64,000 nucleotides of DNA from Anisus vortex (lineage: Eukaryota; Mollusca; Gastropoda; Planorbidae): NCBI GenBank assembly GCA_949126835.1, contig OX421505.1:3157587-3221586 (forward strand), read 5' to 3'. The position numbers and the translations under genes are program-made. Positions 10,765-20,715 of this stretch are shown here, in pieces. The stretch's first letter is position 1, and every line of letters starts with the position of its first letter. Under the pieces are notes generated by a model. The model was not told the origin of the DNA. It made no database searches and saw only the letters and a program-made list of their open reading frames with translations.

Positions 10765-12981
10765 CTATTTGCTACCAGTCCTGTTATTTCTGTTACATGT
10801 CCTTTTGAAGGGTCCCCCGAGGTCTATGGGGACCCCTTGAAATGGAGTTCCCCCCTCCGCCTGCCGTGATAACGGTACGGGTGGGGTGTAGTAGTTCCGT
10901 GACGTGAGTTTGCACAGGTGGCGGTTTACTCCCACATGCATGCCTGGCCAGAAGTAATAATGTTTTATCTTACTGAGAGTGGCATTCTGGCCCCGACGAC
11001 TCCGCCCGACGGAGTCATAAGCGGCCTCTATCACTTGCTTACGGTAGGGGGAGGGGACTACTAATTGATTTCTTATTGTCCCATCTGGTAGGGGCACCTG
11101 GCGGTATAACAGCTGTCCCTTGAGTGAGTAGTGGCCTGCTGATCTTGGTTTCCCTTGATAGGTCTTTGCTTCGTTTAGCAGCCTTTTTAGGGTAGGGTCC
11201 TCCTGTTGTGCCTTCAGGAATTCTTGATGGGACGGGTTTAAGGTCGGCTGGGTGGCGCTAGGTTCGGGGTGTGTCCGGGCGACCACCGACGCGTGGGGAG
11301 GTGGGGATCCATAGTGACATGGGGTAAAGTACTTCTTGCCTAGAATGACATCATACGGCAGGTCTTCTCGCACTGCTAATGTCGCTAACCCGGTAAATTG
11401 GGCTGATTCAATGTGCACTAATGCCGTGGGGAGCGTTTCCACGTGGCCCCATATGCTCTGAATTTGGACAGTGTCCCCGGTGAAGTCGGAGTCGCGGATA
11501 TATGCCCGTTTGGCTATGCCTTCTGACTCACAGCCTGTGTCGAACAAATATGAGGCGAGTTTATTATTGATTTTTAGTTTCTCCGTAGAGTTGCTATGGG
11601 TCCGGTTCAAGGGCCCGGAGCCTGGGGCGCCACCTGGGTAAATCGCGGCGGCGAAACCCAGTAGGGCGGGCTGACGGGTGTTGGGTTCTCTTCGCGGCCG
11701 CTCTTGGCTTACCGTTTGAGGGGGTGTAGGGTGGCGCCCGTCTTCGTACGTAACGGGGCGCCTTAAGTGCTCGGCGTACTCAGGTGTAAAGTACCGGGGG
11801 TAGGGCGTTTCTGCCTCTTGCTCCGACAGACCGTTAGTAGAGTCTTGTCCCGAATGCATGGTAGGTGTCAGAGCACAGAACGCTCCTGCGGGGAAGTGTG
11901 GAGTGGGGCCGCCTCTGTGTTTCTCGTGAGCTGACGGATTTGTGGGCCCAATGGGGCGGGGTTCTCCACGTGGATTCTGGGGCCGATGTTGGCCGAAGTT
12001 GGACGTGCGTTGCTGGGGAGTGGGGGGGCCTTTTTGAGTTTTGTGCCTGTACGCCTCCTCTTTGTTTTTCTCCTGCCTATGGTGATGTGGGTGAGAGGGG
12101 GGGTTGGCAAACTCATCCTTGTGGGCCAACATATATCGATCGGCGGCCACGATAACCTCGTTTAGTCCCTCTAAACCCCATTCGGCTAAGAACGTTTTAA
12201 CGGTTCTGGGCATGAGGGACTGTAACTGCTCTGAAAGAATCAGATCAATTAAGCCTTCATATGTCCTATCCTGATTTGCTAATTCAATCCATTTGTTAAG
12301 GTATTTCCTTAGCCTGTCTACCAGCTCTCTGATTGACTCCCCCTCTTCTAGTCTGGCTGACCTGAACATACTCTGAAACGCCCGTGCGTTTAACTCAAAT
12401 TTGTTAAGCAGGGCATTTTTGAGTTGTATATATGGGTCCTGATCGGATGGGCTTAGTTTAGCGTAGACCTCGTAGGTGTCTCCCCTGAGGGTGTGTACTA
12501 GGTTCCTGCACCAGGACTCGCGAGGCACGTCGTGGTACGCCATAGCCTCCTCAAAACGTGTGAGGTAGGTATCGAATTGTTCTTGATTTGGTAAGAAGGT
12601 GTCAGTCCAGACGGGCACATGGCGCCCGTTAGCAAAACCGCTATGAAGGGAGTCGGGTGGGGAAAGGGGTGGGTCGTCTAATTGCCTGTTTCTACCAGCA
12701 ATTTCTGCTAGTCTAATCTCTTTGTCTGTCTCTAGTTTTTTTATTTCTAGCTCTGCCTGTCTAGTTTTCTCTCTATCTTCTAGTTCTAATTCTAGTTTCT
12801 TCAAGTCGTCCTGTCGACGTTTTTCCTCTATCTCTAATTCTCTATCCCTTCTCTCTCGCTCTAGTTCCCTATCCCTTCTCTCTAACTGCTCTTGGACGTA
12901 TTTATACACCTCGTCCCCTTGGAGATTCAGTGCTATCGCTTCTTCCCTAATGGCCTTACGAAAGTTAACCAGCTCTGCCAT
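10765..12981 (-). CDS. Gag-protease-truncated integrase polyprotein (738 aa) of the LTR element
   Basis: One uninterrupted ORF. Residues 1-100 are a charged coiled coil (ERRDRELERERRDRE). Residues 135-295 are Gag; 200-290 (AFQSMFRSARLEEGESIREL then LILSEQLQSLMP) resembles the SCAN domain, which is known to derive from Gypsy-type Gag. Residues 300-430 are Pro/His/Arg-rich, with no CCHC knuckle seen. Residues 475-550 form a retropepsin-like domain with the catalytic DTG at 481-483 and VILG near 545. Residues 585-727 match the start of a Gypsy integrase (QEDPTLKRLL, YYFWPGM, PIDLGGPF), but the zinc-site histidines are replaced (AYDS, GRSRRG), and the protein ends shortly after the first catalytic Asp region. 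No RT motif was seen anywhere. The ORF is open across the deletion point. It may supply Gag and protease, but it cannot reverse-transcribe or integrate alone. Confidence 0.85.
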   Translation of the reverse strand: MAELVNFRKAIREEAIALNLQGDEVYKYVQEQLERRDRELERERRDRELEIEEKRRQDDLKKLELELEDREKTRQAELEIKKLETDKEIRLAEIAGRNRQLDDPPLSPPDSLHSGFANGRHVPVWTDTFLPNQEQFDTYLTRFEEAMAYHDVPRESWCRNLVHTLRGDTYEVYAKLSPSDQDPYIQLKNALLNKFELNARAFQSMFRSARLEEGESIRELVDRLRKYLNKWIELANQDRTYEGLIDLILSEQLQSLMPRTVKTFLAEWGLEGLNEVIVAADRYMLAHKDEFANPPSHPHHHRQEKNKEEAYRHKTQKGPPTPQQRTSNFGQHRPQNPRGEPRPIGPTNPSAHEKHRGGPTPHFPAGAFCALTPTMHSGQDSTNGLSEQEAETPYPRYFTPEYAEHLRRPVTYEDGRHPTPPQTVSQERPRREPNTRQPALLGFAAAIYPGGAPGSGPLNRTHSNSTEKLKINNKLASYLFDTGCESEGIAKRAYIRDSDFTGDTVQIQSIWGHVETLPTALVHIESAQFTGLATLAVREDLPYDVILGKKYFTPCHYGSPPPHASVVARTHPEPSATQPTLNPSHQEFLKAQQEDPTLKRLLNEAKTYQGKPRSAGHYSLKGQLLYRQVPLPDGTIRNQLVVPSPYRKQVIEAAYDSVGRSRRGQNATLSKIKHYYFWPGMHVGVNRHLCKLTSRNYYTPPVPLSRQAEGGTPFQGVPIDLGGPFKRTCNRNNRTGSK

Positions 12982-13752
12982 GGTATGCTGTGGCGCTAAA
13001 TGGCTCCTAACCTAAACTGTCCCTTAATCCAGACAAAAAGCGGTACTCACCAGGTTTATTTCTCAGTCTTCCACACACTCGCACTCTTGTCCCTCGTTGC
13101 GTTGTCGACTGGGGTGACGACACTGGTCTCGTTGATTGGTGTTGATGGTAGAGCGGCCTATAGCGCACTGGTTAATCCGAGTGAATAGAAGTTCGAGTGC
13201 TAATGAATGTTATTGTTTATTTTTGCGCTAGGCACTAACGACACAGGGGCGTGTCTGGTACACTGGTAATCTGGAACGCTGGAACAAGGCGTCTTGAAGC
13301 GGCTAAGGGCGAGCGTTGCCCCGTCGCTAGCTTTTGCTAGCGATGTACGGTAGCCAGGCACTGGAACACTGGAACAGTTAGCAAAATAGTCTACTGGAGC
13401 AGGCGACACCGAGTGTCGGAGCTGTGATGGCCCAGGAGCAGGTGACGGAAACGTCGGAGTGGTGGTAGCGCAGGAGCAGGTGACGGAACGTCAGAGCGGT
13501 GATGGCGCAGGAGCGGGTGACCGATTGTCAGGTCTATGGTTGCGCAGGAGCAGGTGACCAAGTGTCAGAGCTGTAATGGCGAAAGAGCAGATAATATCGA
13601 GTGTCGAATTCTGTACTGTGGTAGCGGTGTCCTGTTGGAATTTCAGCAAACGGAGTGAGCCCCCATCTAAGGGTGCCAAGTTCAATGTGATGACAATAGG
13701 CCCAGGCCTGCAGGGTGTTTGCAGAGTTTCTGATCCCGGCGAGGTCCTCAGG
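12982..13752 (-). other. Leader (5' UTR) of the LTR element
   Basis: Lies between the 5' LTR and the gag start. No ORF with recognisable content. A tRNA-Lys-type primer-site lookalike (TGGCACCC, sense, 13678..13671) sits about 75 bp from the LTR edge instead of abutting it. The bases that do abut the LTR (CCTGAGGACC) do not start with TGG. Confidence 0.5.
13385..13590. repeat. Degenerate ~54-bp tandem repeat in the LTR-element leader
   Basis: The motif 'GCGCAGGAGCAGGTGAC' followed by 'GTCAGAGCxGTxATGG' repeats about four times with substitutions. Confidence 0.7.
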
Positions 13753-14711
13753 TGTAGCGTGGCGGGCACTCTACGTGGTTGTTTGGCTCGTGTAGAGGCT
13801 GATTATTGGGATGTCACAGTGAAGTTTGGGCCTTAGAATTATTTATATTTTAGTCCGTTATCCCGCTTGGCTGGCGGGTGCTGTAAGCCTACTGAATAGG
13901 GTAATTTTTACTACTATATGACACGAGTGCTAATATGTGAGCAGACACAAGAACAATGATTGATTCAATGCTGGGATGAGTTTCAAATACTGTTTATTTA
14001 GGCATAAACGATAGATAGCAGAAGTTAATCCACAACACAAATTTACAGTGTAAACAGTATATATTTGGATCGACCGAAGACAGGACTGTTTCGTTCCTTG
14101 TCTAAGGCCCCAATACCCGTTTCTTATTTCTATCTTAAACCAAGAAGTGCCCTCTGTGGGGGTAGGGGCAATGGGGAGGGGGAGAAGAGGGCGGTCGGGG
14201 GAGGGATACAAAATCTCTTTGATACCATACATCCCGACGAGGGCTGTTGCGTATGTGTCAGTTTACGGGGGAAAGAGTTAGGGGGAGGGGTTTCCCTGGC
14301 CACCTGGGCCGACTGTAATAGATTTCGCGTGTAGACGCAAGTTGTTTATCTTGACCAGTGGTCAGTAGCCGGGAGGGGGATCAAAGGGAGGCTTGGCGAG
14401 GGTGGGGGTTTAGACTGTACATACAAGGGGAGTGTAAACATGTTAAATATATACAAGGGCGGATAACTAAGCTTGTATAATAATAATATAAGGAATATAT
14501 GTATTGATGCATGTACAACAGTTATGGAAGAGAGTAAGTACATTCATACATACAAAATAAAGATACAAGATACAAATACAGTCACACATTCTTCATTCAT
14601 TGGTGAGCACCGCAATGAGCCAGGATTAATTGTAGTTTATAGGTTGGAGCCATAGTGAATAAGTGCCATGGCACCAGGCTGAGCGCTGGCGCTTCTAGTG
14701 AGTTTACCACA
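13753..14711 (-). repeat. 5' LTR
   Basis: 959-bp partner of 9691..10649. In sense direction it carries a TATATATTTA box at about 14454..14445 and an AATAAA at 13998..13993, a plausible U3-R-U5 order. Confidence 0.92.
14445..14454 (-). promoter_or_regulatory. Putative TATA box of the 5' LTR
   Basis: TATATATTTA about 260 bp into the sense LTR; the same box is at the matching place in the 3' LTR. Confidence 0.4.
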
Positions 14712-14716
14712 GTGTC
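14712..14716. other. Target-site duplication of the LTR retrotransposon (right copy)
   Basis: GTGTC, equal to 9686..9690. Confidence 0.85.
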
Positions 14717-15464
14717 CAATGTTATGTTTGTCAACCAGAGCTGTAATACTCTGAAAGGAAATTTCATTGTAAAAGGAACCTACCTAATTCACCTTTATTT
14801 GGCTACGATATATATTTAGATATATATACATATATAGTGGCTGAGTACATTGGCATAGAGCCAGTAAGAGAGGGAACAGTTCTTTGAAATGGAATGTACT
14901 GACACTTTCACTACCTATGCTAATAATAGAAGTGCGATAAAATTGACATCGGCACTGGTGTTAGGGCTTTTTTTTAATTGGTTTCTAACTTGTACATGTT
15001 TTTTATTCAAAAGGTAACTTTTATGTTAAATTCCCTTCAGGTTTAAGATTTTTATGCTATGCTTGGAATATTTGACGAAAAGGAATATTAAGCATTTGCT
15101 TGATAGAGAAGAAAATAAACAACACAAATTGTCCACATTGAGAACGAAGAAGAAGTCCACATTGCAGAATGATCCCATTTTAATGTGACACACATATTAA
15201 AATATATATGTCAAGTATTTTTATATTGTATTTACAAAAGATAATGCCAGTAATACTTTTTATTTCAATCAATAGTTTTGCTAAAAGGGAATATAACATA
15301 ACAATTTTTACAGTCCATTGCATGTAGGAGAATTTCGCTTCAATATTTGCAGTCAACAGACATGCAAATTGGGGATCAGGGTCCATAGTTATGTTAAGAT
15401 TTCATTATATAAAACTAATTAATTGGGTTCAAATAAATGTTAACATTCAATGTCAGTTTTACAA
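14717..15464. other. Intergenic AT-rich stretch
   Basis: Nothing recognised except a short TATATA run at about 14808..14838. The 68-aa minus ORF at 15180..15386 has no visible domain. Confidence 0.45.
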
Positions 15465-15705
15465 AAAGAGTTTATTCATTGTCAACAATGTAATCCATGA
15501 AATAAATACTTCAATGTACATTAATTACATCATTGTCCACCATAGACTAAAGTTTATACTCCGTCAACAAAGTAATCCATGAAATAAAATACTTCATTGT
15601 GCATTGTCCACCATAGACTGCAGTTTATACTCCGTCAACAAAGTAATCCGTGAAATAAATACTTCAATGTACATTATTTACATCATTGTCCACCATAGAA
15701 ATTGA
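15465..15705. repeat. Three imperfect tandem copies of a ~75-90 bp unit
   Basis: Units contain 'CAACAAxGTAATCCxTGAAA', 'ATACTTCA(A)TGT' and 'CATTGTCCACCATAGA'. Copies start near 15481, 15565 and 15637, with small deletions between them. Confidence 0.75.
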
Positions 15706-15719
15706 ATGCTAGCACACAG

Positions 15720-16018
15720 AGTTATTGCATTAAACTCTAATTTAGAAATATACCCCAATAACAACCTGTTGCACAGCTCAGATAAACATAAAGACAAAAA
15801 CACTTTCCTTATCCCCTATGCGAGAACAAATGCATATAAATACTATTTCTTTCCGAGTGGCATTCGGGCATGGAATGGGTTGCCTGAACAAACCAGGAAA
15901 ACCAGTAACTTAACATCATTTAAAACATTAATAAAAATGTAAGACTAGACTCGGACCACGGATGAGCGTAGGACGCAATAACCTTCTCTATAGAAGGAGC
16001 GTCTGTAATGTATAAGAA
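15720..16018 (+). mobile_element. CR1-like LINE 3' end
   Basis: Encodes NTFLIPYARTNAYKYYFF, the GIRAWNGLPEQTRKT end block, then the family tail up to GTCTGTAATGTATAAG. It is one of the better preserved copies and directly follows a tandem repeat. Confidence 0.8.
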
Positions 16019-16171
16019 ATAAGGGAGTGTGTGACCCAGTCAAGTGTTTGAAGATCAATATCAGGATTTAAACCTAACACATTCACTACATAGCCTATTG
16101 CCTTGTCTCTACACCACTGTCTAGCTTCAATCTATATTCCAACGGTATTAGAGGCTTGGAACGATTCTTCA

Positions 16172-16346
16172 TTAGCCATTAAGCGAAAACAAATACATAA
16201 AAGTACTCTTTCTAACCGAGTGGCAATCCCGGCATGGAATGGGTTGCCAGGCAAACCAGTAACATAAAATCATTTAAAATACTAATCGAAATCCAAGACT
16301 AGGACGCAATAATCTTCTTTATAGAAGGAGCGCCTCTAACTTTAAC
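16172..16346 (+). mobile_element. CR1-like LINE 3' end, shorter and decayed
   Basis: Same end block (GGCATGGAATGGGTTGCC) with a deletion, and the tail 'GGACGCAATAATCTTC...AGAAGGAGCG'. Confidence 0.7.
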
Positions 16347-16384
16347 GTTTACTGTAAATTGGAGCCCGAATGAGCAGATATTAA

Positions 16385-16457
16385 CCCTTACAGTCCCGGG
16401 CGCGTACATAGCGGAACTGAAGGCAGTATAGATAGAAGTAGGTCGGTACTGAAAGGG
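16385..16457. mobile_element. piggyBac-type MITE, copy 1 (73 bp)
   Basis: Flanked by TTAA on both sides (16381..16384 and 16458..16461). Ends CCCTTACAGT and ACTGAAAGGG are inverted repeats. The centre is GCGCGTACATAGCGG-like. It lies 32 bp past the stop codon of TNFR gene A, so it is probably in that gene's 3' UTR. Confidence 0.75.
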
Positions 16458-16489
16458 TTAATAAACTACAATCTGTATTGGCTTCCTAT

Positions 16490-16936
16490 TCAACTTGCTG
16501 CTACATGAACTATAAAAATTAAAAATAGTAATGTTAATATTTCTATTATCTGAGATTTGTGCGTACAAGGGCTACCATTATATCTAGGTTCATCAGTATG
16601 TCCTTGAATGTATAAATCTTTCTTTGGCTCATGGACACTCGTGGTTGTAGAATTCTGACTGGTAGTTGGCGTTGTCGAGGTTGTGGTTGTTGTCGGGACA
16701 ACACAACGGCCGTCAACAACCACCGAGTTCTCCTGCTCACAGCACATGGTGTTGCTGTAACCGCCGCACTCTCTGCCTTCAAAGTTCTTGAACATGTTTT
16801 TCCCGACGCCGCAAATGTCGCATCGGGCGCAGTAGGACTGACAGGGTTTTCCCGGAGCTTCGTAACGGTAAAACCCGTCTTCGCACATGATTTTAGCGTC
16901 CTTCTTCCTTGTGCAAGGTTCTGTCACTATTTCATA
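16490..16936 (-). CDS. TNFR-like gene A, exon 2 (C-terminal half)
   Basis: Follows an acceptor TTTTTTTACAG and opens in phase 0 with YEIVTEPC, the same start as gene B exon 2. It codes 148 residues to TGA 16492..16490. A cysteine-rich block (CEDGFYRYEAPGKPC, CARCDIC, CGGYSNTMCC) fits a second TNFR CRD. It is followed by a Thr/Ser stalk (VVPTTTTTSTTPTTSQNSTT) and ends in a hydrophobic stretch (IIEILTLLFLIFIVHV) with only AAS after it. That ending suits a GPI signal, or a membrane anchor without a tail; there is no room for a death domain. Joined to 17895..17599 the protein is 247 aa. The overall plan recalls GPI-anchored decoy TNF receptors (inference). Confidence 0.78.
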   Translation of the reverse strand, partial: YEIVTEPCTRKKDAKIMCEDGFYRYEAPGKPCQSYCARCDICGVGKNMFKNFEGRECGGYSNTMCCEQENSVVVDGRCVVPTTTTTSTTPTTSQNSTTTSVHEPKKDLYIQGHTDEPRYNGSPCTHKSQIIEILTLLFLIFIVHVAAS

Positions 16937-17598
16937 CTGTAAAAAAATGTTTTAAATATTGTATTGCATTGAAATTAATGAGAAGACTCTAAAGGCTATA
17001 TTATCTTATTATGTAGCTTATCATCTAATTTCATTATTTTCAGGCACTCATTTTAGACATAAATATACGCCCGATGACCCAATGATTATTCGTGTTCTAG
17101 GTCTAGTCTTGAAATTATTATACGTTTTAAAAATAAAATGTTAAACTGTTGATTTTCCAGGCTAGCTTAGGTGACCCATTGCTTGCTCTATTGCCACTCA
17201 GTAAGAAATAAAATGTTTAGGAATAAACGTATACATTTCATATTCAATTTTTATTTGTTTCTTTTTCTTTCTCACAATAGTGTTTATATTTCTAAAATCG
17301 TATAGTTTTGTTTTTCTAAGTAAAGAATTTAATTTTGTATTTTAACTTTGCTGTTGTAATCGCATTTCCTATTTTTTTTTCTTCAATTTTGTTACATTTC
17401 TAAAAGCATTACAATAGTTAGGTCTAGTTGTAAATATTCACTTTTAGTATACCTTATAGCCCATTATAAAATGTTAATAAAAGTCCCTCAAATTCCATTT
17501 AAATAGTGGCTTATAGACAAGAAAAATGCAGGCATCGGATGAAGTTTATCTACCAAACTAAAAGAAGTAACCTAATATGTAACTGATATGAAACGAAC
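16937..17598 (-). other. Intron of TNFR-like gene A (phase 0)
   Basis: 662 bp. Donor GTTCGT follows codon ATG; acceptor TTTTTTTACAG. T-rich, no other feature. The donor is a weaker match than those of genes B and C. Confidence 0.7.
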
Positions 17599-17895
17599 CA
17601 TGCTAGGTGTGTGACATTTCTGACATCTGGAGTATCTATCCTCCTTGGCCATCTTTCTGGTTCTGTACGTTCCGTCCTCACAGGGCGAGCACTTAAACCA
17701 GTCCAGGTATTCACCCTCATCGCACTCGCTTTCCTGGTCGTCTCCCTGCGCCATGGCAACACCTGGTACGCCGGACTCTGGCCGGGGTCTGGACGGGATG
17801 TCGGGGTCGCACTGGACGTCTTGGTTAGTACACCAAGCCACGTGACTGACCAGTGTCACGGTCAAGAAAAACCGCAGCCGTAAGTTTGAAAACAT
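17599..17895 (-). CDS. TNFR-like gene A, exon 1
   Basis: 99 codons from ATG 17895..17893. Signal peptide FFLTVTLVSHVAW, then CDPDIPSRP (also in gene B, and as CDPDAPS in gene C), an acidic linker, then CDEGEYLDWFKCSPCEDG and YSRCQKC: six cysteines with TNFR CRD spacing. The frame closes soon after the donor (VRFISVTY then stop), as expected for an intron. Same minus-strand orientation as genes B and C, consistent with tandem duplication. Confidence 0.8.
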
Positions 17896-18008
17896 GAATA
17901 AAAATAGTGTAAACCTGTTCTGCTTTAAACAACTATTAAATAACGAGTATTAGTTCTGCTGTTGACCTTTACCCAATCCTTACTTATAATTTACAGTTTA
18001 TATATTTT

Positions 18009-18012
<4 letters not shown>

Positions 18013-18061
<49 letters not shown>

Positions 18062-18094
18062 TTCTCTCTCTCTCTCTCTCTGTATATATATATA
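18013..18094. repeat. (CT)n microsatellite with TA end
   Basis: CT-rich run of about 70 bp, then TATATATATA, just upstream of TNFR gene A. Confidence 0.9.
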
Positions 18095-18721
18095 TAAATG
18101 ATTTCAACATTGACAACAGATAGAAATCTATATATAAAGCTTACTTTAAGGTAACTTATAAATAGAGATTATGATATAGGGCCTATTTGGTTTTACACAT
18201 ACTTTGAAAAGATATATTAGGTAATTTCTAAAATATCGGGCCAAAGTCTTCTACGCTACGCGGATGAAATGACAATTACTGCATTTAAACATGCAATGCA
18301 ACGAAAAGTTCACTGCTAACGGGAATAACCGATAAAACTATCTACGTTTTAGTGACTCTATTGTTATGTCTTATGTCGTCTGTCTAGAGTTTGGTTCACT
18401 AATAAATAATGCACTCAAGCCTCACGGTGAATGTTTATAGAATAATGAAATGCTTGAAACTATTAGACCATGAAACGACATATTGGTGTACGCAAATAAT
18501 CTCAACGCCACAATAAATATCTCTAATTCAATTTTCAATACAATTTTAACACAAATAATCTCTATGATACAAAAGAATGTAAAAAAATAACTGTATTTGA
18601 AATGCTGACGCAATTATAAATACAATATGAAAACGATTTAAACATGTTTTACATATAGAGTTTATAACAAATGGAAGCAAAGCATTACATTTACCTCAGT
18701 GTCTTTGTGAGAAATTTATTA

Positions 18722-18960
18722 TATCATTATTTTGTATTTCTAAGTTAGAATTTAATACCTTATGTATTATTACTACTTTACTATTTGCCCTTCTGTCCTC
18801 TAGTGTTTCTAGGTTTAGTGATTTGACTAATGGTGTTTTTCTCTTGTCAGTTGTGAATATTCGGTATGAACCTTGCAGCTCTTTTCCGAATTTGTTCTTT
18901 TTTTATGTTTTCTGTAGTTGATGGGTCTCATACAAGCGATGTATAGTCAATTACGGTTGC
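18722..18960 (-). mobile_element. CR1-like LINE fragment without its tail
   Basis: Minus strand reads the 'KSLNLETLEDRRANSK' block and, upstream, the 'GAxPSTTxN' region. It is cut before the C-terminal end block. Confidence 0.65.
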
Positions 18961-19034
18961 AACTCATGTTAGGTAGCACTGTAGCACTTTTGACTTATGT
19001 TTTTGTTACATTTGAAAATGTCCCTTTTTATGAG

Positions 19035-19180
19035 GCTGATTCTGTGGTTAGTACGCCTGACTGTCAACAAAACGGTCCGGGTTCCAGCCCAGCCGCCGAC
19101 CCAACCCTGACAGCCTGAAGGAGTTTTGGATCTAAGACTTAATAATCTCCCGTCTAGAAGGAACGTATGTAAACTTTAAA
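19035..19180 (+). mobile_element. tRNA-derived SINE, second family
   Basis: Contains 'CGCCTGACTGTCAACAAAAC', a B-box-like GGGTTCCAGCCC, 'GAAGGAGTTTTGGATCTAAG' and a 'TCTAGAAGGAACGT' tail. Shared with 33540..33668 and 50300..50430, and in part with 41920..42140. Confidence 0.6.
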
Positions 19181-19756
19181 TCAACTTTATGAAACCTAAT
19201 GTGTTTTCGTATGTTTTAATTACTTTATCAACATGTAGATTTAATGATAATGTTTCATTTATTATTACTCCTAGGTAGGCTACTTTGCAATTTTAGTTTG
19301 TGTTAGTATTTTTAAATGATTAAAGTAGTTTGTATTTATTTGTTTCGTTTTCTTTGATACTCAGTTATTTTAACCTTTTGTAAGGTTGATGAGTCTCATA
19401 CAGAAGCTGATGCATAATATGCCACAAGATAGTGCTGGTTACCTGCAGCTCTTTCATCAGACTTGCTTGATGTCGTTGTCAAAGAGAATGAACAAACAGT
19501 TTATGAGGTATTTTTAGATTGATCTTGATGAAATGGCACTTGAAAATGACTCACAATGAATATTAAATAATAACAATGCAATCAAATGCAAACGTTTCAA
19601 TAAAATACACAATTCATGAAATAACTAATCTAATGTTTATTTTAGGCAAAGGCAATATCTACAAAGATCTACATCTATATCTACATATATTTAATATATT
19701 TATCTACACACACAGAAATATACATTCAATAGTACAATCAAACACCAAAAACTCAA

Positions 19757-19972
<216 letters not shown>

Positions 19973-20002
19973 ATAAAGTACCCGTCGGGCCTAATTGACG
20001 AG

Positions 20003-20074
20003 TTGTTTGTGGTAGACATCATGTCGGTAGACCAACTTTCTGTAGTCGAAAAGTCTGCAGGCGAGTTATTGTGA
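20003..20074. repeat. Short relic related to the 44640..44740 repeat
   Basis: Shares 'ATGTCGGTAGACC', 'TTTxTGTAG' and 'GTAGTCGAAAA' in the same order with 44669..44722. Confidence 0.5.
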
Positions 20075-20262
20075 CACCGTTTCTGTGGCCATACAACGGG
20101 ATGTATGGCCAGCACAATTACCAGCCGCATTTACTTTACCCCAACTAATGTCAGGTACCCATCAGAGCTGGGTAGACTCAGGGACACCATCGGGAGAAAA
20201 AAAAAATCCATCGCCAGCATTCGAACCCTTGACCTTCGGTACGCAAGCTGTGCCCCACACGC
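20075..20262 (-). mobile_element. tRNA-derived SINE, minus orientation
   Basis: Body 'CATCAGAGCTGGGTAGACTC' and B-box-like 'AGCATTCGAACCC' on the plus strand. Typical of the main SINE family here. Confidence 0.75.
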
Positions 20263-20715
20263 ACATATATTCTATTTTTCAATTCAAACACATCCCCATG
20301 TTCATTAGTATATCAATGACTATTTCAACTACACACGGCAAATAGTCATATATATTAGATAAGGTCAATTTCTAAGGCTAAATTGGGACATTTGCCTCAC
20401 CCATTTATCAACATCTATTCAACTTTTAAGTGTCCAATGTATATTTCTAATGATGTATCTAGTTTTAAATCCACTTCATTTTGTTGTGTTTTTTTTACTT
20501 ATCTTGTTTTTGTCTTCATAATTTCAATATCTTGACATACTGTTACATTTTTTAACTTTTAAATTAGCTTTTATATCTTCACATATTTATTTCATATTTT
20601 TTAATATTTGTATATTAAATATTTGTAGGTATTGCTGTTCTGTAGAATTATTTAACCATTTGAGCTAATGTTCCATTGTTACATATCTTTAAGTATGTTT
20701 CACAGCTTACTCTAT
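20263..20715. other. AT-rich spacer downstream of TNFR gene B
   Basis: No feature recognised; probably 3' UTR and intergenic DNA. No AATAAA was seen on the minus strand close to the stop. Confidence 0.4.

Larger units (their letters stand above)
9691..14711 (-). mobile_element. Complete LTR retrotransposon insertion lacking reverse transcriptase
   Basis: A 5,021-bp element with two 959-bp LTRs that begin TG and end CA in sense, flanked by a GTGTC 5-bp duplication. Sense is the minus strand: the 5' LTR is 14711..13753, then a long leader with short tandem repeats, one gag-protease-integrase ORF, a polypurine tract and the 3' LTR 10649..9691. The LTR copies differ at one base that I noticed (about 10172 versus 14234), so the insertion is young. 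The internal part is only 3.1 kb and has no reverse transcriptase or RNase H, so it is non-autonomous. Gag and domain order point to the Ty3/Gypsy group, possibly its Gmr1-like branch. Confidence 0.9.

Noticed and set aside
16631..16942. 103-codon plus ORF over TNFR gene A exon 2, and 82-97 codon ORFs over the gag gene
   Set aside because: Shadow frames of recognised coding regions.
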